DNA of 64,000 nucleotides from Haloplanus rubicundus (GTDB lineage: Archaea; Halobacteriota; Halobacteria; Halobacteriales; Haloferacaceae). The position numbers were made by a program, and so were the translations under genes. The stretch lies in contig NZ_CP031148.1 of assembly GCF_003342675.1 (NCBI RefSeq), positions 248,001-312,000 of the forward strand, read 5' to 3'. Positions within the stretch are counted from its first letter, which is position 1. Each line of letters opens with the position of its first letter. The notes under the pieces are model-generated. The model was not told the origin of the DNA and made no database searches. It was given only the letters and a program-made list of their open reading frames with translations. This document shows positions 1 to 8,238 of this stretch, one piece after another.

Positions 1-673
1 GCGCCACCCCGAGGAGAAGGGAATCGTCCACTGTCACTCCTACGCGATCCAGGAACGACTGACCGACCGCCTCGACGACTTCGGCGTCGGGGCGCGCGTC
101 CGGTCACACGACCGCGAGAACCGCGACGCGGCGCTGGAGGAGTGGAAGACGACCGACGACCCCGACGTGTTCTGCTCGGTGAAGATGGAGGAGGCGCTGG
201 ACCTCCGGGGGGATCTGGCGCGCTGGCAGGTGTGCTGTAAGGCGCCGTATCTCAACACGAACGACTCGCGGGTGGCGCGACGGCTGGCGGAGGGGCAGTG
301 GGCGTGGTACTACCGGGTCGCGCTCCGGACGGTGATCCAGGCGGCCGGCCGGGTCGTCCGCGCCCCCGACGACCACGGCGCGACCTACCTCGCGGATTCG
401 AGCCTGCTGGACCTGTTCGACCGCGCCCGGGGCGACATGCCCGACTGGTTCGCCGACGCCGTGGACGGGATGAGCCGGCCGGCGCTCCCGGAATTCGACC
501 CCGCGGCGGCGCTCGCCGGGACGGCGGCGACGCCCGGCGCGACCGGCGGCGGCTCCGAACCCTCGGGTCGGAACCGGTCTCGGTCGTCGAGGCGGCGGAC
601 CGACGGCTCGGACGATGGCGCCGACGACGCGGGGAACACGGATCACCCCCTCTCCGACGTGTGGGGGGAGTGA
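1..673 (+). CDS. Rad3/DinG-type DNA helicase, C-terminal part (cut by window start)
   Basis: C-terminal ~223 residues of a superfamily-2 helicase of the XPD/Rad3/DinG group, ATP-driven DNA unwinding enzymes of repair. The frame is open from base 2 to the TGA at 671. Visible motifs are GIVHCHSY (start of the second RecA domain), EALDLRGD (motif V) and QAAGRVVRAPDDHG (motif VI with the ATP-contacting arginines), in the order and spacing of the HELICc2 domain. The last ~60 residues are a low-complexity Ser/Arg/Asp-rich tail, probably disordered. The first RecA domain and any iron-sulfur cysteines lie outside the window, so DinG-like and XPD-like members cannot be told apart. Confidence 0.85.
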   Translation, partial: RHPEEKGIVHCHSYAIQERLTDRLDDFGVGARVRSHDRENRDAALEEWKTTDDPDVFCSVKMEEALDLRGDLARWQVCCKAPYLNTNDSRVARRLAEGQWAWYYRVALRTVIQAAGRVVRAPDDHGATYLADSSLLDLFDRARGDMPDWFADAVDGMSRPALPEFDPAAALAGTAATPGATGGGSEPSGRNRSRSSRRRTDGSDDGADDAGNTDHPLSDVWGE

Positions 674-799
674 GACGCGATACCACCCCACACAATAATA
701 TAACGTATGGTCTGTTATTCTTCTTTCTACTGCTGTTATACTGCTGTTTCCCGTAGAAAGATTTAGGTTGTAGCATCATATTGGACTGAGTGTAGACGA
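674..799. promoter_or_regulatory. AT-rich intergenic region: helicase 3' end and promoter of the next small gene
   Basis: Markedly AT-rich against its surroundings. The first part after the helicase stop contains T- and pyrimidine-rich runs (about 707-751), which fits archaeal termination on U-rich RNA without a hairpin. A TATA-like CATATT lies near 776-781, about 20-25 bases before the start at 800. No open frame of note. Confidence 0.4.
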
Positions 800-934
800 A
801 TGAGCAACAAATCGTTCGAGTCGTCGGTCGTCCTGTATCGTAGCGGCACACTCACGCTCTCGCAGGCGGCGCGACACGCCGGCTGTTCCGACGCGGAGAT
901 GGCGGCAGCGGTGGGGACGACGCGGGGCGATTAG
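800..934 (+). CDS. Small HTH-like protein (haloarchaeal DUF7317/UPF0175-like), 44 aa
   Basis: A 44-residue frame starting MSNKSFESSVVLYRSG and continuing LTLSQAARHAGCSDAEM. The second half reads like one helix-turn-helix hairpin (alternating Ala/Leu helix, turn at AGCS). The composition and the LYRSGTLTLSQAA pattern resemble a family of tiny haloarchaeal proteins related to UPF0175; I recall it as DUF7317 but cannot verify this here. Its TAG overlaps the TAA of the convergent nmd3 gene in the shared tetranucleotide TTAG at 931-934. Probable role: DNA-binding or antitoxin-like; function inferred only from fold resemblance. Confidence 0.6.
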   Translation: MSNKSFESSVVLYRSGTLTLSQAARHAGCSDAEMAAAVGTTRGD

Positions 935-2034
935 TCCGGCAGCAAGTGCAGGCCGGCGCGGGTCTTGACGACGGGCGTCGTCTCCGCGTCGGGATCGAAG
1001 AAGTCCGGGCGGGGAACGGTCTCGGCCGCGTACGTCTCGGGGTCGAGCACCTGCACGGCGTGGTCGTCCTCCACGGTCACCACCGTCGTCTCGACGGCGT
1101 CGTCGCGGGTGGCGAGACGCCGGGCGTCGGTCTCGCCGTCGAACGGCTCCTCGTACGCGTCGCCCGAGGCGAGTCGGACGCCCTTCAGGTTCCCGCTGAC
1201 GCTCTGGACGAGCACCGGCCCGTCGCCGTCGTCGGGATCGATCACGTCGCCGGGCGTGAACTTCGGCAGGCGGACGGCGTAGGTGACCCGATACACCTCG
1301 TTGCCGTCCCCGTCCTCCGTGACGAGGGTGGGGTAGCTCTCGACGCTCCCGCCGAGTTCGCGGACGATGCGTTTCGACACCTCCTCGCCCAGCCCGTTGG
1401 TCGAGAGCTTCACGTCCGGGCCGTCGTCGGTCTCTTTCACCTCCGTGACGAACGCCTCGCGGTCGCCGTCGCCCTCCTTGTCGGCGACGTGGGATTCGGC
1501 GATTTCGACGGCGCGGGCACGCTCCTCGGGGGTGGGCGTGCGGTCTGTCGCCCGAATCTGGACGGTGCTGGCGTAGTAGCCGCCGGCGATGCGGCCACAG
1601 CGATCACAGGTGCCCCGCGAGATTTTGACGGGGACGACGACCGACTCCTCCAGGGGCGTCTCGCGGACGACGCCGGTGAACTGACAGTGCATGCGGATGG
1701 TGTTCTCGTCGACCTGTTCGGGGTCGACCGCCCAGGTGACGTTCCGGGCGTCGACGTGGACGGCGAGGGCCTCGCTCACCTCGTCGACCGCCACGTCGGT
1801 GTAGTCGCGGGCGCCCACGTCCACCCAGCGGTTGCCGCGCTGGACGGCGCCACAGCCCGAACAGACGAGCACCTCGATGCGCTCGGGCGCGTCGATCATC
1901 TCGTAGTCGTCGAAGTAGCAGGCGTCACAGAGGCGGGCGTCCCGGTCGCGAGGGGTGCCGGGGAGCGGCTCCGCTCGCGCCGGGACCGGATCGCCACAGC
2001 GGGGGCAGAACTCCCGGGACTCGCTATCGCTCAT
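931..2034 (-). CDS. nmd3: Nmd3-family ribosome biogenesis/export-related protein
   Basis: Archaeal homologue of eukaryotic Nmd3, which binds the large ribosomal subunit (as an export adaptor in eukaryotes); in archaea it is presumed to act in late 50S maturation. The 367-residue protein begins with a zinc-binding region: CPRC (C10, C13), CDAC (C36, C39), CSGC (C58, C61) and a further CDRC near residue 145, the multi-CxxC pattern of the Nmd3 N-terminus. The rest is acidic alpha/beta sequence of the Nmd3 core. The start is chosen at the Met followed by SDSESREFCPRC, with no upstream in-frame alternative needed. It converges on the small gene at 800-934. Confidence 0.85.
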   Translation of the reverse strand: MSDSESREFCPRCGDPVPARAEPLPGTPRDRDARLCDACYFDDYEMIDAPERIEVLVCSGCGAVQRGNRWVDVGARDYTDVAVDEVSEALAVHVDARNVTWAVDPEQVDENTIRMHCQFTGVVRETPLEESVVVPVKISRGTCDRCGRIAGGYYASTVQIRATDRTPTPEERARAVEIAESHVADKEGDGDREAFVTEVKETDDGPDVKLSTNGLGEEVSKRIVRELGGSVESYPTLVTEDGDGNEVYRVTYAVRLPKFTPGDVIDPDDGDGPVLVQSVSGNLKGVRLASGDAYEEPFDGETDARRLATRDDAVETTVVTVEDDHAVQVLDPETYAAETVPRPDFFDPDAETTPVVKTRAGLHLLPD

Positions 2035-2116
2035 TGCCCCCGGTAGTCGGTTGCGGCGGTTAAGCCCCGCGACATCGAGCGATACTGTTTACCTTCGCGG
2101 GCATCTACTTTCACCT

Positions 2117-2986
2117 ATGGAGTGGAAACCCGACTGGGGACTGCGGGGCCGGATGGTCCTGACCATGTTCCTGCTCTTTGCCCTCTACATCGTCTTCATC
2201 GGCATCCTGTCGCAGTACATGGGGCTGTTCGGCGTCGTCGTCGTGATGGGGCTGTTCTCGCTGGGACAGTTCTTCTTCAGCGACCGCCTCGCGCTCTACA
2301 GCATGGGCGCGTCGGCGGTGGAGGAAGACGAGTACCCGAAGCTACACGCGACGGTCGGCCGCCTCTCACAGCAGGCCGACCTGCCGAAGCCGACGGTGGC
2401 CGTCGCGGATACGCGGGTGCCGAACGCCTTCGCGACCGGGCGCTCGCCGAAGAACTCGACCGTCTGTGTCACGCAGGGACTCCTCCAGACGCTGGACGAG
2501 GACGAACTCGAAGGGGTGTTGGCCCACGAACTCGCCCACATCAAGAACCGCGACGTGATGGTGATGACCATCGCCTCCTTCCTCTCGACCATCGCGTTCC
2601 TGATCGTGCGCTGGGGGTGGCTGTTCGGCGGCGGGCGCAATCGTCAGGGCGGCGGGGGCATGATCGTCGCCATCCTCGTCTCGCTCGTGGTCTGGATCGT
2701 CTCCTTCGTCCTGATCCGGACGCTCTCGCGGTACCGCGAGTATTCGGCCGACCGGGGCGGCGCGGCGATCACGGGCAACCCCTCGGCGCTCGCCTCCGCG
2801 CTCCTGACGATTTCGGGGCGGATGGACCGGGTGCCCAAAGAGGACCTCCGTGAGCAGTCGGAGATGAACGCCTTCTTCGTCATCCCGATCAAGAGCGACT
2901 TCGTCGGTCGAATCTTCTCGACGCACCCGCCGACGGAGAAGCGCGTCGAACGGCTCCGCGAGATGGCGGGAGAGATGGAGCGGTAA
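2117..2986 (+). CDS. htpX: HtpX-type M48 membrane zinc metalloprotease
   Basis: Integral membrane protease that degrades misfolded membrane proteins. The 289-residue protein has two N-terminal membrane segments (about 12-33 and 36-54), the zinc motif HELAH at 137-141 with catalytic Glu138, two further hydrophobic segments (about 150-168 and 182-203), and the third zinc ligand Glu209 in EYSAD. The start ATG at 2117 lies ~28 bases after a TATA-like TTTACC, which suggests a leaderless transcript. An in-frame extension upstream overlaps nmd3's promoter region and is rejected. The stop overlaps the next start by one base (TAATG), so it is co-transcribed with pspAB. Confidence 0.93.
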   Translation: MEWKPDWGLRGRMVLTMFLLFALYIVFIGILSQYMGLFGVVVVMGLFSLGQFFFSDRLALYSMGASAVEEDEYPKLHATVGRLSQQADLPKPTVAVADTRVPNAFATGRSPKNSTVCVTQGLLQTLDEDELEGVLAHELAHIKNRDVMVMTIASFLSTIAFLIVRWGWLFGGGRNRQGGGGMIVAILVSLVVWIVSFVLIRTLSRYREYSADRGGAAITGNPSALASALLTISGRMDRVPKEDLREQSEMNAFFVIPIKSDFVGRIFSTHPPTEKRVERLREMAGEMER

Positions 2987-3597
2987 TGGGCCTGTTCGAC
3001 TCCATCCGCTCCGTCTTCGGCCTGAGCGCCGAGGCGGACGCGACACGGGAGGCCGACCCCGAGGACCTGTTCGGGATGTCGACCGCCTACGTGACCATGG
3101 AGGCGGACCTGGAGTTCGTCCCCGTCGGCGCCGCGGCGCTCTGTTTTTCGTCCGTGGACAGCACCGACTTCGCCGCGGCCGTCGACGAGGTGGAGACCAT
3201 CCTGCACGTGGGTGAGGAGGACACCGGAACCACCTTCGGCCGCCACGAGGACGACCACGGCTACCACTGGGTCGTCCTCGAGGACAGCGACCCCGAGGAC
3301 CTCGTGACGAGCGTCCACTTCGCGGCCGACACGTTCGTCGAGGAGGGGTTCGGCTCGCGACTGCTCGCCGCCGTCTTCGGGTTCGAGCGCCCGCGGGACG
3401 GCGCCCGCGCCTACTGGATCTACTCCTTCCGCCGGGGCGCGTACTACCCCTTCGCGCCGACGGGGCGCCACGAACGCGACAACCGACTGGAATTCAAACT
3501 GCAGTCGGTCCTCGACGGCGAACTCGACGTCGACGGGGACGAGTCGTACTGGTATCCACTGTGGCCGGACGGGGCGGACGGCCACCCGTGGGAGTAG
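2986..3597 (+). CDS. pspAB: PspA-associated protein PspAB (HtpX-linked)
   Basis: Cytoplasmic 203-residue acidic protein starting MGLFDSIRSVFGLS, the typical start of the family NCBI names PspA-associated protein PspAB, found beside htpX in archaea and actinobacteria. Aromatic-rich stretches such as YWIYSFRRGAYYPF and a C-terminal YWYPLWP are characteristic. It has no membrane segment. The one-base overlap with htpX implies translational coupling, and a shared role in membrane stress is inferred from that linkage; no enzyme activity is known to me. Confidence 0.75.
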   Translation: MGLFDSIRSVFGLSAEADATREADPEDLFGMSTAYVTMEADLEFVPVGAAALCFSSVDSTDFAAAVDEVETILHVGEEDTGTTFGRHEDDHGYHWVVLEDSDPEDLVTSVHFAADTFVEEGFGSRLLAAVFGFERPRDGARAYWIYSFRRGAYYPFAPTGRHERDNRLEFKLQSVLDGELDVDGDESYWYPLWPDGADGHPWE

Positions 3598-3699
3598 GCC
3601 CCGTCGAGGCGATGCCGCGCCATCGGATTTGAACGTCGTCGTCGCTTGTGAACGAGCACCACGCTGTCGGCTGGTTTTACTTTCACTCTGGTGTTAACG

Positions 3700-3712
3700 A
3701 GGCTTTATGTAC
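3700..3712 (+). promoter_or_regulatory. TATA box of radA
   Basis: TTTATG at 3704-3709 sits about 28 bases before the radA ATG at 3735, which gives a leaderless mRNA. The 137-base gap before radA holds no other feature I can support. Confidence 0.55.
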
Positions 3713-3734
3713 GGGCCGGCACAAGCAAGCGTCC

Positions 3735-4766
3735 ATGGCAGAAGACGACCTCGAGACCCTTCCGGGCGTCGGGCCGGCGACGGCGGACAAGTTGGTCGAA
3801 GCGGGCTTCGAAAGCTACCAGAGCATCGCGGTCGCCAGTCCGGCGGAACTCTCCAACACCGCCGACATCGGCGAGTCGACGGCGAGCGACATCATCAACG
3901 CGGCCCGCGACGCCGCGGACATCGGAGGGTTCGAGAGCGGGGCGGCCGTGCTCGAACGCCGCGAACAGATCGGGAAGCTCACCTGGAACGTCCCCGAAGT
4001 CGACGAACTCCTCGGCGGCGGCGTCGAGACGCAGTCGATCACCGAGGTGTACGGCGAGTTCGGCGCCGGGAAATCGCAGGTTACCCACCAGCTCTCCGTG
4101 AACGTCCAGCTTCCCGAGGAGTACGGCGGCCTCCGCGGCAGCGCCATCTTCGTCGACAGCGAGGACACGTTCCGTCCCGAACGCATCGACGACATGGTCC
4201 GGGGCCTCGACGACGAGGTCATCCAGGCCACGATGGACGACCGTGACATCGAGGGCTCGCCCGGCGACGAGGAGGCGATGGAGGCGCTCGTCACCGACGT
4301 CCTCGACAAGATTCACGTCGCCAAGGCGTTCAACTCCAACCACCAGATTCTGCTGGCGGAGAAGGCGAAGGAACTCGCGAGCGAACACGAGGACAGCGAG
4401 TGGCCCGTCCGACTGCTCTCGGTCGACTCGCTCACCGCCCACTTCCGCGCCGAGTACGTCGGCCGTGGCGAACTCGCCGAGCGCCAGCAGAAGCTCAACA
4501 AACACCTCCACGACCTGATGCGGATCGGCGACCTCTACAACACCGCCGTCCTCGTCACGAACCAAGTCGCCTCGAACCCCGACTCCTACTTCGGCGACCC
4601 GACCCAACCCATCGGCGGCAACATCCTCGGTCACACCTCGACGTTCCGGATGTATCTCCGCAAGTCCAAGGGCGACAAACGGATCGTCCGCCTCGTCGAC
4701 GCGCCGAACCTCGCCGACGGCGAGGCCGTGATGCGGGTCCAGGACGCCGGACTGGTTCCCGAGTAG
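3735..4766 (+). CDS. radA: DNA repair and recombination protein RadA
   Basis: Archaeal RecA/Rad51 recombinase that forms filaments on single-stranded DNA and drives strand exchange. It has 343 residues, the usual haloarchaeal length. Residues 1-60 form the N-terminal helix-hairpin-helix domain ([12 protein letters not shown]), followed by the ATPase core with Walker A GEFGAGKS at 107-114 and a Walker B-like strand ending LLSVDSL. The L2/ATP-cap region with [10 protein letters not shown] is present near the C-terminus. The start [13 protein letters not shown] matches the family; a longer in-frame start at 3648 would fall upstream of the TATA box and is rejected. Confidence 0.97.
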   Translation: MAEDDLETLPGVGPATADKLVEAGFESYQSIAVASPAELSNTADIGESTASDIINAARDAADIGGFESGAAVLERREQIGKLTWNVPEVDELLGGGVETQSITEVYGEFGAGKSQVTHQLSVNVQLPEEYGGLRGSAIFVDSEDTFRPERIDDMVRGLDDEVIQATMDDRDIEGSPGDEEAMEALVTDVLDKIHVAKAFNSNHQILLAEKAKELASEHEDSEWPVRLLSVDSLTAHFRAEYVGRGELAERQQKLNKHLHDLMRIGDLYNTAVLVTNQVASNPDSYFGDPTQPIGGNILGHTSTFRMYLRKSKGDKRIVRLVDAPNLADGEAVMRVQDAGLVPE

Positions 4767-4841
4767 GACGTTCTCACAGTCGTGTGATCATCGTACAATT
4801 TTACATAACAGCGGGGCGTCCTTCCGGACGGTGATTCAGCA

Positions 4842-5984
4842 ATGACCGCCCGCATCGTCGTCCTCGGCGGGGGGACCGGAGGGACCGTCCTGGCGAACAA
4901 ACTCGCGTCGAAGCTCGACGACGAACTCGATCGGGGGGACGCCGAGGTGACGCTGATCGACGAAACCGGCGTCCACGTCTACAAACCCGTCTGGCTCTAC
5001 GTGGCCTTCGGCGACGCCGACCCGGCGGAGGGACGGCGGCCGCTCGACGACCTGCTCCACCGGGAGGTACGGCTCCGGACGGGCCGGGTGACGGACATCG
5101 ACACGGACGCGAAACGGCTGACCGTCGACGGAACGTCGGGACTCGACTACGACCACTTGGTCGTCGCGACGGGGGCACGGCTCGTCCCGGACCGGATTCC
5201 CGGCCTCGTCGAAGGGGCACACGACTTCTACAGCGAGGCCGGCGCCGAACGGCTCCGGGAGGCCCTCGCCGCGTTCGACGGCGGGCGACTCGTCCTGTCG
5301 GTCGCCGGAATGCCGCACATGTGCCCGGCCGCGCCGGTGGAGTTCACGCTGATGGTCGAGGACTGGCTTCACGAGCGAGGCTTGCGGGACGCGAGCGAGG
5401 TGGTCTACACCGCCCCGACCGAGCGGTCACACAAGCTCCCGCCGGTCGCGGACTGGGCGGACGAGCGGTTCGACGCCCGCGGCGTCGAGAGTTACACCGG
5501 CTTCGCAGTAGAGCGGGTCGACCCGGAGGAGCGGACGCTCCACGCGGCCGACGGGCGGGCGCTCGACTACGACCTGCTGGTGACCATCCCGCCGCACGCT
5601 GGCGTCGACCTGGTGACCGAGGCCGGCCTCGGCGACGACGGCTGGGTCGAGACCGACCCGCGGACGCTCGAAGCGGCCCGCGCCGACGACGTGTACGCCA
5701 TCGGCGACACGACCGACATCGAGCGGCCGATGGCGGGGAGCGTCGCCCACTACCAAGCGGGCGTCGTCGCCGACCGGATCGCGGCCCGAGTTCGGGGTCA
5801 CCACCCGACTGCGACGTACGACGGCAAGGTGCTCTGTTTCCTCGAGGCCGGCATGGACGAGGCGACGTTCGTCTCCTTCGACTACGACTCCCTGCCCGAC
5901 CTGCGCGAGGAGTCGACACTCGTTCACTGGGCGAAGGGCGCGTACAACGAGTCGTACTGGCTGACCGCACGGGGGTTGATCTGA
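4842..5984 (+). CDS. sqr: Sulfide:quinone oxidoreductase-like FAD-dependent oxidoreductase
   Basis: Flavoprotein that probably oxidises sulfide or another reduced sulfur species and passes electrons to the quinone pool at the inner face of the membrane. The N-terminal GGGTGG at 9-14 is the FAD dinucleotide fold, ATGAR at 109-113 and YAIGDTTD the second FAD motif. Cys161 in MCPAAPVEF matches the conserved SQR redox cysteine, and Cys332 in KVLCFLEAG is in the position of the second; no third cysteine is seen. The C-terminal aromatic tail is typical of membrane-attached SQR. The gene is immediately followed by a DUF1641 gene, a common partnership. A TATA-like TTTACATAA lies at 4800-4808. An NADH dehydrogenase-like activity is the alternative. 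Confidence 0.8.
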   Translation: MTARIVVLGGGTGGTVLANKLASKLDDELDRGDAEVTLIDETGVHVYKPVWLYVAFGDADPAEGRRPLDDLLHREVRLRTGRVTDIDTDAKRLTVDGTSGLDYDHLVVATGARLVPDRIPGLVEGAHDFYSEAGAERLREALAAFDGGRLVLSVAGMPHMCPAAPVEFTLMVEDWLHERGLRDASEVVYTAPTERSHKLPPVADWADERFDARGVESYTGFAVERVDPEERTLHAADGRALDYDLLVTIPPHAGVDLVTEAGLGDDGWVETDPRTLEAARADDVYAIGDTTDIERPMAGSVAHYQAGVVADRIAARVRGHHPTATYDGKVLCFLEAGMDEATFVSFDYDSLPDLREESTLVHWAKGAYNESYWLTARGLI

Positions 5985-5985
5985 G

Positions 5986-6399
5986 ATGAGCGACGACGCC
6001 GAGGCGACGTCGAGCGGCACCCCCGACGACGACCTGGCGGCCGCCCTCGCCGAGGACCCCGAAGCGGTGGCAGCGTTCGTCCGTCGGCTCGACGACGTGA
6101 ACGAACTCCTCGACGTGTTGGCGCTCGCGACCGAGGCGGCCGACGACGAGATGGTGTCGTCGGTGGCCGGCACCGCCGGTTCACTGGGAGAACTGGCCGA
6201 CGAGGCGGCGGACCCGGAGACGGTCCGAGGCGCACGAACGCTCCTGCGGGCGCTCGGCGACGCGGGCGACCCCGAGACGACCTACCGGGAGGTGGGTGCA
6301 CTCGGCCTCCTGCGGGCGCTCCGGGATCCGGAGGTCAAGCGTGGACTCGCGTTTCTGGTTGCGCTCGCGAGAGGAATCGGGCGGGAACTGGAGCGGTAA
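5986..6399 (+). CDS. DUF1641 domain protein, partner of the upstream SQR-like flavoprotein
   Basis: A 137-residue acidic helical protein. A disordered N-terminus (about 1-18) is followed by VAAFVRRLDDVNELLDVLAL and a C-terminal VKRGLAFLVALARGIGREL, the recurrent pattern of DUF1641 proteins encoded next to SQR-like or formate-dehydrogenase-linked genes. It starts two bases after the flavoprotein stop, so they form one operon. Function unknown; an accessory or membrane-recruitment role is inferred from the conserved pairing. It converges with sufU, whose stop begins only two bases away. Confidence 0.7.
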   Translation: MSDDAEATSSGTPDDDLAAALAEDPEAVAAFVRRLDDVNELLDVLALATEAADDEMVSSVAGTAGSLGELADEAADPETVRGARTLLRALGDAGDPETTYREVGALGLLRALRDPEVKRGLAFLVALARGIGRELER

Positions 6400-6401
6400 G
6401 A

Positions 6402-6821
6402 CTACTCCTCGGTCGTCGTCTCGTCGATCTCCAGTTCACCCGCGTGGATCTTCGCGCCGTCCTGGACCACCTTCTCGGCGAGGACGGCGCATTTGATCCG
6501 CATGGGGCTAATGTCGACGCCGAGCATCTCCACCACGTCGTCGGTGTCCATCGCGTCGAGTTCGTCGAGGGTCGTCCCGGGGAGCCGTTCGGTGAGCATG
6601 CTCGCGCTCGCCTGACTGATCGCACAGCCGTCGCCGGAGAAACTGACGTACTCGATGGTCTCGCCGTCGTCGCCGAGGCGCACGTCCATCTTGATGGTGT
6701 CGCCACACGACGGGTTCTCGCCGACGTGAGAGAACGTCGGCTCGTCGAGTTCTCCGTGGTTGCGGGGGTTCTTGTAGTGGTCGAGAATCTGCTGTCGGTA
6801 CATATCCGAGCCCATACCCAT
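6402..6821 (-). CDS. sufU: Fe-S cluster assembly scaffold SufU/IscU-like
   Basis: Cytosolic IscU-fold protein that assembles or transfers sulfur for Fe-S clusters with cysteine desulfurase. The three conserved cysteines are present: Cys39 in NPSCGD (with Asp41), Cys66 in GDGCAIS and Cys111 in RIKCAVL. The 139-residue length and the extended spacer between the second and third cysteine are those of the SufU subgroup, in which the cysteines bind zinc and the protein acts as a sulfur acceptor. The start MGMGSDMYRQQ was kept because it is common among haloarchaea; MYRQQ six residues later is possible. Confidence 0.9.
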   Translation of the reverse strand: MGMGSDMYRQQILDHYKNPRNHGELDEPTFSHVGENPSCGDTIKMDVRLGDDGETIEYVSFSGDGCAISQASASMLTERLPGTTLDELDAMDTDDVVEMLGVDISPMRIKCAVLAEKVVQDGAKIHAGELEIDETTTEE

Positions 6822-6951
6822 AGTTGGACTCGTGTAGGGAAGTGCCGAGTAAAAGAATTCCGTTACTGTGAGTCCAGCGACGGGTTTCTGGCGGGGCGGG
6901 CAGCCACGTATGCCACCGAGTCGGCGAGCGAGAGTGCGCCGACGAGGAGTG

Positions 6952-7935
6952 TCAGGCCGTCTCGGCGCTCGCGTCCTCGTAGGCCGCGAGGAGTTCGCGG
7001 TAGCGGTTGCGGATGGTCACTTCCGAGATGTCGGCCACCTCGCTCACCTGGCCCTGCGTCACCGACTCGTTGGTGAGGAGGGGCGCGGCGTAGACGGCGG
7101 CGGCAGCGAGACCGACGGGGTTCTTGCCGCTGTGGATGCCCCGATCCTTGGCGGCGTCGAGCATCTCGCGCGCGAGGCGTTCGGCCTCGTCCGAGAGGTC
7201 GAGCTCCGACGCGAACCGGGTGACGTAGCTCACGGGATCCGCGGGCGCGACTTCGAGGTTGAGTTCGCGCACCACGTAGCGGTAGGTGCGCTTGAACTCC
7301 TCCTCGTCGACGCGGCTGACGCGGGCCACCTCGTCGATGGTCCGGGGGACCCCGGCCTGTCGGGCCGCGGCGTAGAGCGCACTGGTGGCGACGCCCTCGA
7401 TCGAGCGGCCGGGCAGGAGGTCCTCTTCCAGCGCGCGGCGGTAGATGACCGACGCCGTCTCGCGGACGGTTTCGGGGAGACCGAGCGCCGACGCCATCCG
7501 GTCGATTTCGCCGAGCGCCTGCCGCAGGTTGCGCTCCTGGTGATCGCTGGTCTGGAACCGGCGGTTCCAGGTGCGCAGGCGCTGCATCTTCCGGCGCTGG
7601 GCGGCCGAGAGGGTCTTGCCGTAGGCGTCCTTGTTCTGCCAGTCGATGGTGGTCGACAGCCCCTTGTCGTGCATCATCTTCGTCGTGGGCGACCCGACGC
7701 GGGCCTTCCGGTCGCGCTCCCGCGAGTCGAACGCGCGCCACTCGGGACCGTGGTCGATGCCGTCCTCCTCGACGACGAGGCCGCAGTCGCTGCAGGCAGT
7801 CTCGCCGTGTTCCTCGTCGGTCACGAGCGTGCCGCCACACTCGGGACAGACGTGTTCCTGCTCCGATTCGCTCGCCGGTCGCTCTCGCTCGCCGACCGCC
7901 GAGTCGCTGCTCGTCCAGACGCGTGTTTCAGTCAT
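6952..7935 (-). CDS. tfb: Transcription initiation factor IIB (TFB)
   Basis: General transcription factor that binds TBP-TATA complexes and recruits RNA polymerase. The N-terminal zinc ribbon has C30, C33, C48 and C51 (CPEC, CSDC), followed by the B-reader/linker region ending WNRRFQTSD and two cyclin-like repeats (about 115-215 and 220-310). I start at MTETRV (7935), the usual haloarchaeal beginning, rather than six codons upstream. Haloarchaea carry several TFB paralogues; which one this is cannot be told. The C-terminus carries the HTH that reads the BRE element (ISEVTIRNRYREL). Confidence 0.93.
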   Translation of the reverse strand: MTETRVWTSSDSAVGERERPASESEQEHVCPECGGTLVTDEEHGETACSDCGLVVEEDGIDHGPEWRAFDSRERDRKARVGSPTTKMMHDKGLSTTIDWQNKDAYGKTLSAAQRRKMQRLRTWNRRFQTSDHQERNLRQALGEIDRMASALGLPETVRETASVIYRRALEEDLLPGRSIEGVATSALYAAARQAGVPRTIDEVARVSRVDEEEFKRTYRYVVRELNLEVAPADPVSYVTRFASELDLSDEAERLAREMLDAAKDRGIHSGKNPVGLAAAAVYAAPLLTNESVTQGQVSEVADISEVTIRNRYRELLAAYEDASAETA

Positions 7936-8238
7936 GATGGGGGTTGACGCCACGACCGGCCGAGCGGGGGACCAGCCGCCGTGACGCTTCTTAACCCTGT
8001 GTTAGTTTGCTATACATATAAAGGTTTTGCCCAAAGCGTCGAACACTTATAGATCCGTCGGAATATCGGCAATAATTCTGACAATTTGAGACCCGCTGAT
8101 GTTCGGAAGTATATAACTGCTGTGCTGGCCGGCGATTGGAGCGTGGTCGCTACCGGAGCGGGTGAACGGAGAAGGCGAGCGTGAGCGTGGGTCGGGTACC
8201 GTGTCGAAGTGTTCGCCGTCGGAGGACAGTCGGCGGTA
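7936..8238. promoter_or_regulatory. AT-rich control region between tfb and pcn with several TATA-like boxes
   Basis: No gene seen. On the minus strand CTTTATATGTATAG (about 8010-8023) is a strong TATA candidate for tfb and would give a leader of ~55 bases. Two further AT-rich boxes lie near 8047-8053 and 8108-8117 (GTATATAAC). Several promoters for one tfb gene would fit condition-dependent expression, but a short untranslated RNA could also arise here. The pcn 3' end occupies the right edge. Confidence 0.45.

Noticed and set aside
674-799. Fourth full copy of the dispersed palindromic element after the helicase gene
   Set aside because: ACAATAAT followed by CGTATGG resembles one end, but the inner stem and the other arm are missing; too weak.
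7954-8238. tRNA gene in the tfb-pcn gap
   Set aside because: I looked for acceptor-stem pairing and a T-loop GTTCRANYC; neither is present. No other gap shows a tRNA either.
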